DNA from: CAVZLD01 sp964522605
Lineage (GTDB): Bacteria; Planctomycetota; Planctomycetia; Pirellulales; Pirellulaceae
Length of the DNA: 15,892 nt
Direction: 5' to 3'
Assembly: GCA_964522605.1 (NCBI GenBank)
Contig: CAZFWV010000138.1
Coordinates: 1 to 15,892, forward strand
In this document: one piece after another, positions 13,077 to 15,892 of the stretch
How positions within the stretch are numbered: position 1 is the first letter of the stretch
Layout: every line of letters begins with the position of its first letter
Program-made: the position numbers and the translations under genes
The notes under the pieces: model-generated
What the model saw: only the letters and a program-made list of their open reading frames with translations
Told to the model about the DNA's origin: nothing
Database searches by the model: none

Positions 13077-15892
13077 TCAACGTGTTGCATCGTCGACACA
13101 GGTACGAACATCGATCTGCACCTGCGTATATCCAAGCTGGATCCGATAAGAGCCCTCGGCGAATCGGTCTCCCGCGGGTCGGATTTCCAGCGTATCCGCA
13201 TCGCGTGCCCACGATACCGTATAGTCTTCGCCCTCCACCAACAGCTCACCGTTTCGCGAGATCTGAAGATTCCACGGCGTCTCCCACGGGTCACTCGAGG
13301 GTGTGATCGGCTTCAAGACGGCAAGCGCGATGCACGGCAATGCTTCGGCGACGGCGATCTGATCGATGTGGGGATTGAGATCAGGAAGTTCGTTGTCGGC
13401 GGGTGTAACGACTCGGTCGAGTTGAATCGCAGTCGCATCCAGTCCGCACAGACGCACCACGTCCCGAAATAGGCTGCGGCAGTACAATCGCGCGTCCACT
13501 AATTGATCGCCAGGCCATCGCGGTGACGCGGTCTGCAGCCTCCGATGAGCATCGCGTAGATGATTTATCGCCGGCCGATGGTCCCCCAATTGCCACTGTG
13601 CCAGCGCCTTGCCCAGCGGACAGAACGTGAGATCCCAATTCGGCTCGTCTTCCGTTGTCTCCTTCAAGTCGGCATTCGCAAAGCACTCCAAAGCTTCCTG
13701 CCAGCGCGATTGGCGGCACAATGACCAGCCTGCCAGCACCGAATCGGACGCGATCTGCTCATAGTCGGCCGGTTCGAGACCGCTGTCGACAATGTGCTGT
13801 TTGAGTTCCTCCAGACTGAGATGCTGATCGCGCAACTCGGCAAAGGGACAGAGAATGACGGAAGCCGCATAGGTGTAGCGCGTGTTGGATTCCAGCTCTT
13901 GATCCATCAGCTCCCTTCCGATCCGCAGGCATTCTTCATAAGCCGCCCGGGCTTTTTCCGGTTCTCCAATTTCCTCCAGCAACATCGCGTGCGTCAGCAG
14001 CCGGCTCTGAAGCATGCCGGGCCATTTGTTCATCACACGATGGTAGTGTACGGACTTCTGCCAATATTCTTCCGCCTGCCTCCATAGAGCTCGATCCACG
14101 AGGGAGGTTGCGTACCTTCTGGCCCGGAGGATCAGGAACCGACCACCTGGCTCGTCTTCGGGAAAAAAACGTTCAAAGAGCGATTCCTGAAGCCGAATCG
14201 ATTCTTGGATCATCGGATCGGCTTCCGCGTATCGACCGCAGTCCGACACAAACATGCCATAAGAATACAGGATGTTCGCCAAGGCGCGCTCGGGACGGGG
14301 ATTTTCCGGAAATCGCGCAGCGACTCCCCGTCTCAACGCCAAAGCGCGTTTGTAAAGGGATTCTCTCTCTTCCTCACTTCCCTCCGCGTCGGCCTGCCCT
14401 AAGAAGTTGGCAAGCCTCATCGCGGTTTTCGAAAGGGCTTGTGGGTACAGATCGTTATCCGGATCCTCTGCATACAACTCCAACTGAATCGCGTAAGCCC
14501 GTTGAAGCAGCGGCAGACATTCGCGACACTTCTTGACATACTCCGGCGCAGGCTGCAAAAACACGCGCGCATCGAACTCGGCTCGCAGAGCCTCCGCCAG
14601 CTCGTGGCGATACAGCTTTGATTTCGGCTCCTCGGCAACAAGTGATTCCGCCAGTTGCACCGCTTCCGCGATCACATCGGCGTTCTGCGAGGGTGCGGGA
14701 AGGTCGTCCTTTCTGAAGACGGCGGGGACGATCCCTAATTGTCGGCAACACCGCACGAGCATCATACGATAATCTCGATTCTCCGGATCTTCCGCGACAA
14801 GAGCCCGCAGCAAACGGACGGCCTTGCCAAACAGTTCCAGCGCCTTTTCCGTCTCTCCCACGCGACCGAATAGTACACCTGTCTGAAAATACGTCTCCGC
14901 CGTCGCATAGCGAATCTCGGGTCGAGTGGAGATGTCTGTGGGAAACTGCTCGTAGAATTGCACGGCGCTATTCAACAGCGTCTTTTGCAGTTCCGTCGTT
15001 TGGGGCGTATCCGTCAGCTCGTCTGCCACTTCTTTCAACAGAGTATCGATCGCACTGCGCGTCAGCTCGACTTGCCGTTCCGCGACGGTATGTTCCCGTT
15101 CGATGGTGGTCCTCGCCCGCAACAGGACGATGGAAACAGATATCGCCAGAACAGCGGTGGCACACAACAGCAGGGAGAGCAGTGCAACCCAGGCCACGTG
15201 ACGCTGCATCCATTTCTTGGACCGGGTCAGCAACGTGGGCCGACGGGCAAGAATCGGCTGGCAGGTCAGGAATCGCTGGAGATCGTCGCCCAGCTGTTGC
15301 GCACTCGCGTAGCGATCCCTCGGGTCCTTCCGTAGAGCTTTCAAGACGATCGTTTCCAGATCAACCGGAATGCCCTTCTGGATTTGGCGAGGCGGCCGAG
15401 GTTCAAGCGATTGGATTCGCTGTTGGATCACTTGACGATTCGGACCATCGACAACCGGCCGCAGCGTGAGCAGTTCGTACAGGGTTGCCCCCAACGAATA
15501 GATGTCCGATCGCGCGCCGACGAGTTGGCGGTCGCCGCTCACCTGCTCGGGACTCATGTAGCGCAGCGTCCCCAACAGATCGCCCGTCATCGTGGCCGTG
15601 GCTTCGCTTTCCAGTCGCGCCAAACCGAAATCCGTCAGCCAGATGTTTTGTTCCGCATCGAGCAGCAAATTGGCAGGCTTAATATCTCGATGCACGATCC
15701 CGTGGGAGTGGGCATATTCCAACGCTTCGGCCGCTTGTCGCCCGATGCGGGCAATCTGGGCGTAGTATTCCGAGTCCTGATGATGGGCTTTGGTGGAGAC
15801 GAGGGCCTGAATGACACGATTGGTGTCTCCCGGGGGCTCGGAGCGGATCTCGCCGTCCGTCGGGCTTGGTTTCGAATCCAGCGCGTCCTGTT
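13077..15892 (-). CDS. Membrane Ser/Thr protein kinase with TPR-type C-terminal region (5' end outside window)
   Basis: The frame stays open to the right edge of the window, so the kinase N-lobe and start lie outside; the TTG at 15722 is only an internal Leu. The visible kinase part has HGIVHRDIKPANLLLD (catalytic HRD with the Lys and Asn, at ~15692), LTDFGLAR (magnesium-binding DFG, ~15632), GTLRYMSPEQ and SDIYSLGATLYELLT. The kinase should be active. After IVLKALRKDPRDRYASA and a basic KKWMQRH comes a membrane helix (~15120-15195). The ~650 residues outside the kinase are helical and TPR-like (for example AVQFYEQF, LELFGKAVRLL, AELAEA). The extreme C-terminus (TLEIRPAGDRFAEGSYRIQL) is beta-like. 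This is the classic planctomycete STPK plan: cytoplasmic kinase, one membrane span, outer-side sensor. The stop is at 13077; about 100 bases separate it from the kinase fragment. Confidence 0.92.
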   Translation of the reverse strand, partial: QDALDSKPSPTDGEIRSEPPGDTNRVIQALVSTKAHHQDSEYYAQIARIGRQAAEALEYAHSHGIVHRDIKPANLLLDAEQNIWLTDFGLARLESEATATMTGDLLGTLRYMSPEQVSGDRQLVGARSDIYSLGATLYELLTLRPVVDGPNRQVIQQRIQSLEPRPPRQIQKGIPVDLETIVLKALRKDPRDRYASAQQLGDDLQRFLTCQPILARRPTLLTRSKKWMQRHVAWVALLSLLLCATAVLAISVSIVLLRARTTIEREHTVAERQVELTRSAIDTLLKEVADELTDTPQTTELQKTLLNSAVQFYEQFPTDISTRPEIRYATAETYFQTGVLFGRVGETEKALELFGKAVRLLRALVAEDPENRDYRMMLVRCCRQLGIVPAVFRKDDLPAPSQNADVIAEAVQLAESLVAEEPKSKLYRHELAEALRAEFDARVFLQPAPEYVKKCRECLPLLQRAYAIQLELYAEDPDNDLYPQALSKTAMRLANFLGQADAEGSEEERESLYKRALALRRGVAARFPENPRPERALANILYSYGMFVSDCGRYAEADPMIQESIRLQESLFERFFPEDEPGGRFLILRARRYATSLVDRALWRQAEEYWQKSVHYHRVMNKWPGMLQSRLLTHAMLLEEIGEPEKARAAYEECLRIGRELMDQELESNTRYTYAASVILCPFAELRDQHLSLEELKQHIVDSGLEPADYEQIASDSVLAGWSLCRQSRWQEALECFANADLKETTEDEPNWDLTFCPLGKALAQWQLGDHRPAINHLRDAHRRLQTASPRWPGDQLVDARLYCRSLFRDVVRLCGLDATAIQLDRVVTPADNELPDLNPHIDQIAVAEALPCIALAVLKPITPSSDPWETPWNLQISRNGELLVEGEDYTVSWARDADTLEIRPAGDRFAEGSYRIQLGYTQVQIDVRTCVDDATR

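Overview
The window looks like chromosomal DNA of a planctomycete, probably Pirellulales-like. This is an inference from protein families: PEP-CTERM secreted proteins with dockerin-like calcium motifs, a pentapeptide-repeat exoprotein, a HAF-repeat protein, a membrane Ser/Thr kinase with a TPR-rich C-terminal half, an ECF sigma factor, and many unrecognised proteins. Nearly all genes are on the minus strand. The exception is a short plus-strand operon at 10.3-12.7 kb and the partial gene at the left edge. No rRNA, tRNA or CRISPR was seen.

Left part (1-5.3 kb): the end of a pentapeptide-repeat protein (+), then convergent to it a minus-strand pair made of a tiny secreted peptide and a 613-residue protein of unknown function. 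Next come a YggL-family ribosome-associated protein, an unrecognised 197-residue protein whose start codon abuts a MITE-like palindrome flanked by 9-base direct repeats, and a single-pass membrane protein with a Wzz-like stretch.

Middle part (5.3-9.2 kb): an exoprotein block. It holds an orphan dockerin/PEP-CTERM C-terminal fragment, an intact HAF-repeat PEP-CTERM protein, and a large pentapeptide-repeat/dockerin/PEP-CTERM protein. The large protein seems to start at a TTG and to have lost its normal stop. Upstream of it sit a 91-residue unknown gene with a very strong ribosome binding site and, overlapping it, an ECF sigma factor reduced to region 2.

Right part (9.6-15.9 kb): a decayed DDE transposase. 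It is followed by an operon encoding a Tm-1-like ATP-binding protein (UPF0261) and a phosphoenolpyruvate-hydrolase-family TIM barrel; these are the two halves that plants fuse in the Tm-1 protein. A secreted-protein N-terminus behind the operon is cut off where it meets an internal fragment of a Ser/Thr kinase. A large kinase-TPR gene then runs off the right edge. The stretch from about 9.2 to 13.0 kb, with a truncated sigma factor, transposase wreck, truncated exported protein and kinase fragment, reads as a rearrangement-prone zone around an intact operon.

No clear new multi-gene system was found. The best leads are the region-2-only sigma factor coupled to a small unknown protein, the secreted peptide plus 613-residue unknown pair, and the palindromic mobile-like element at a gene start.
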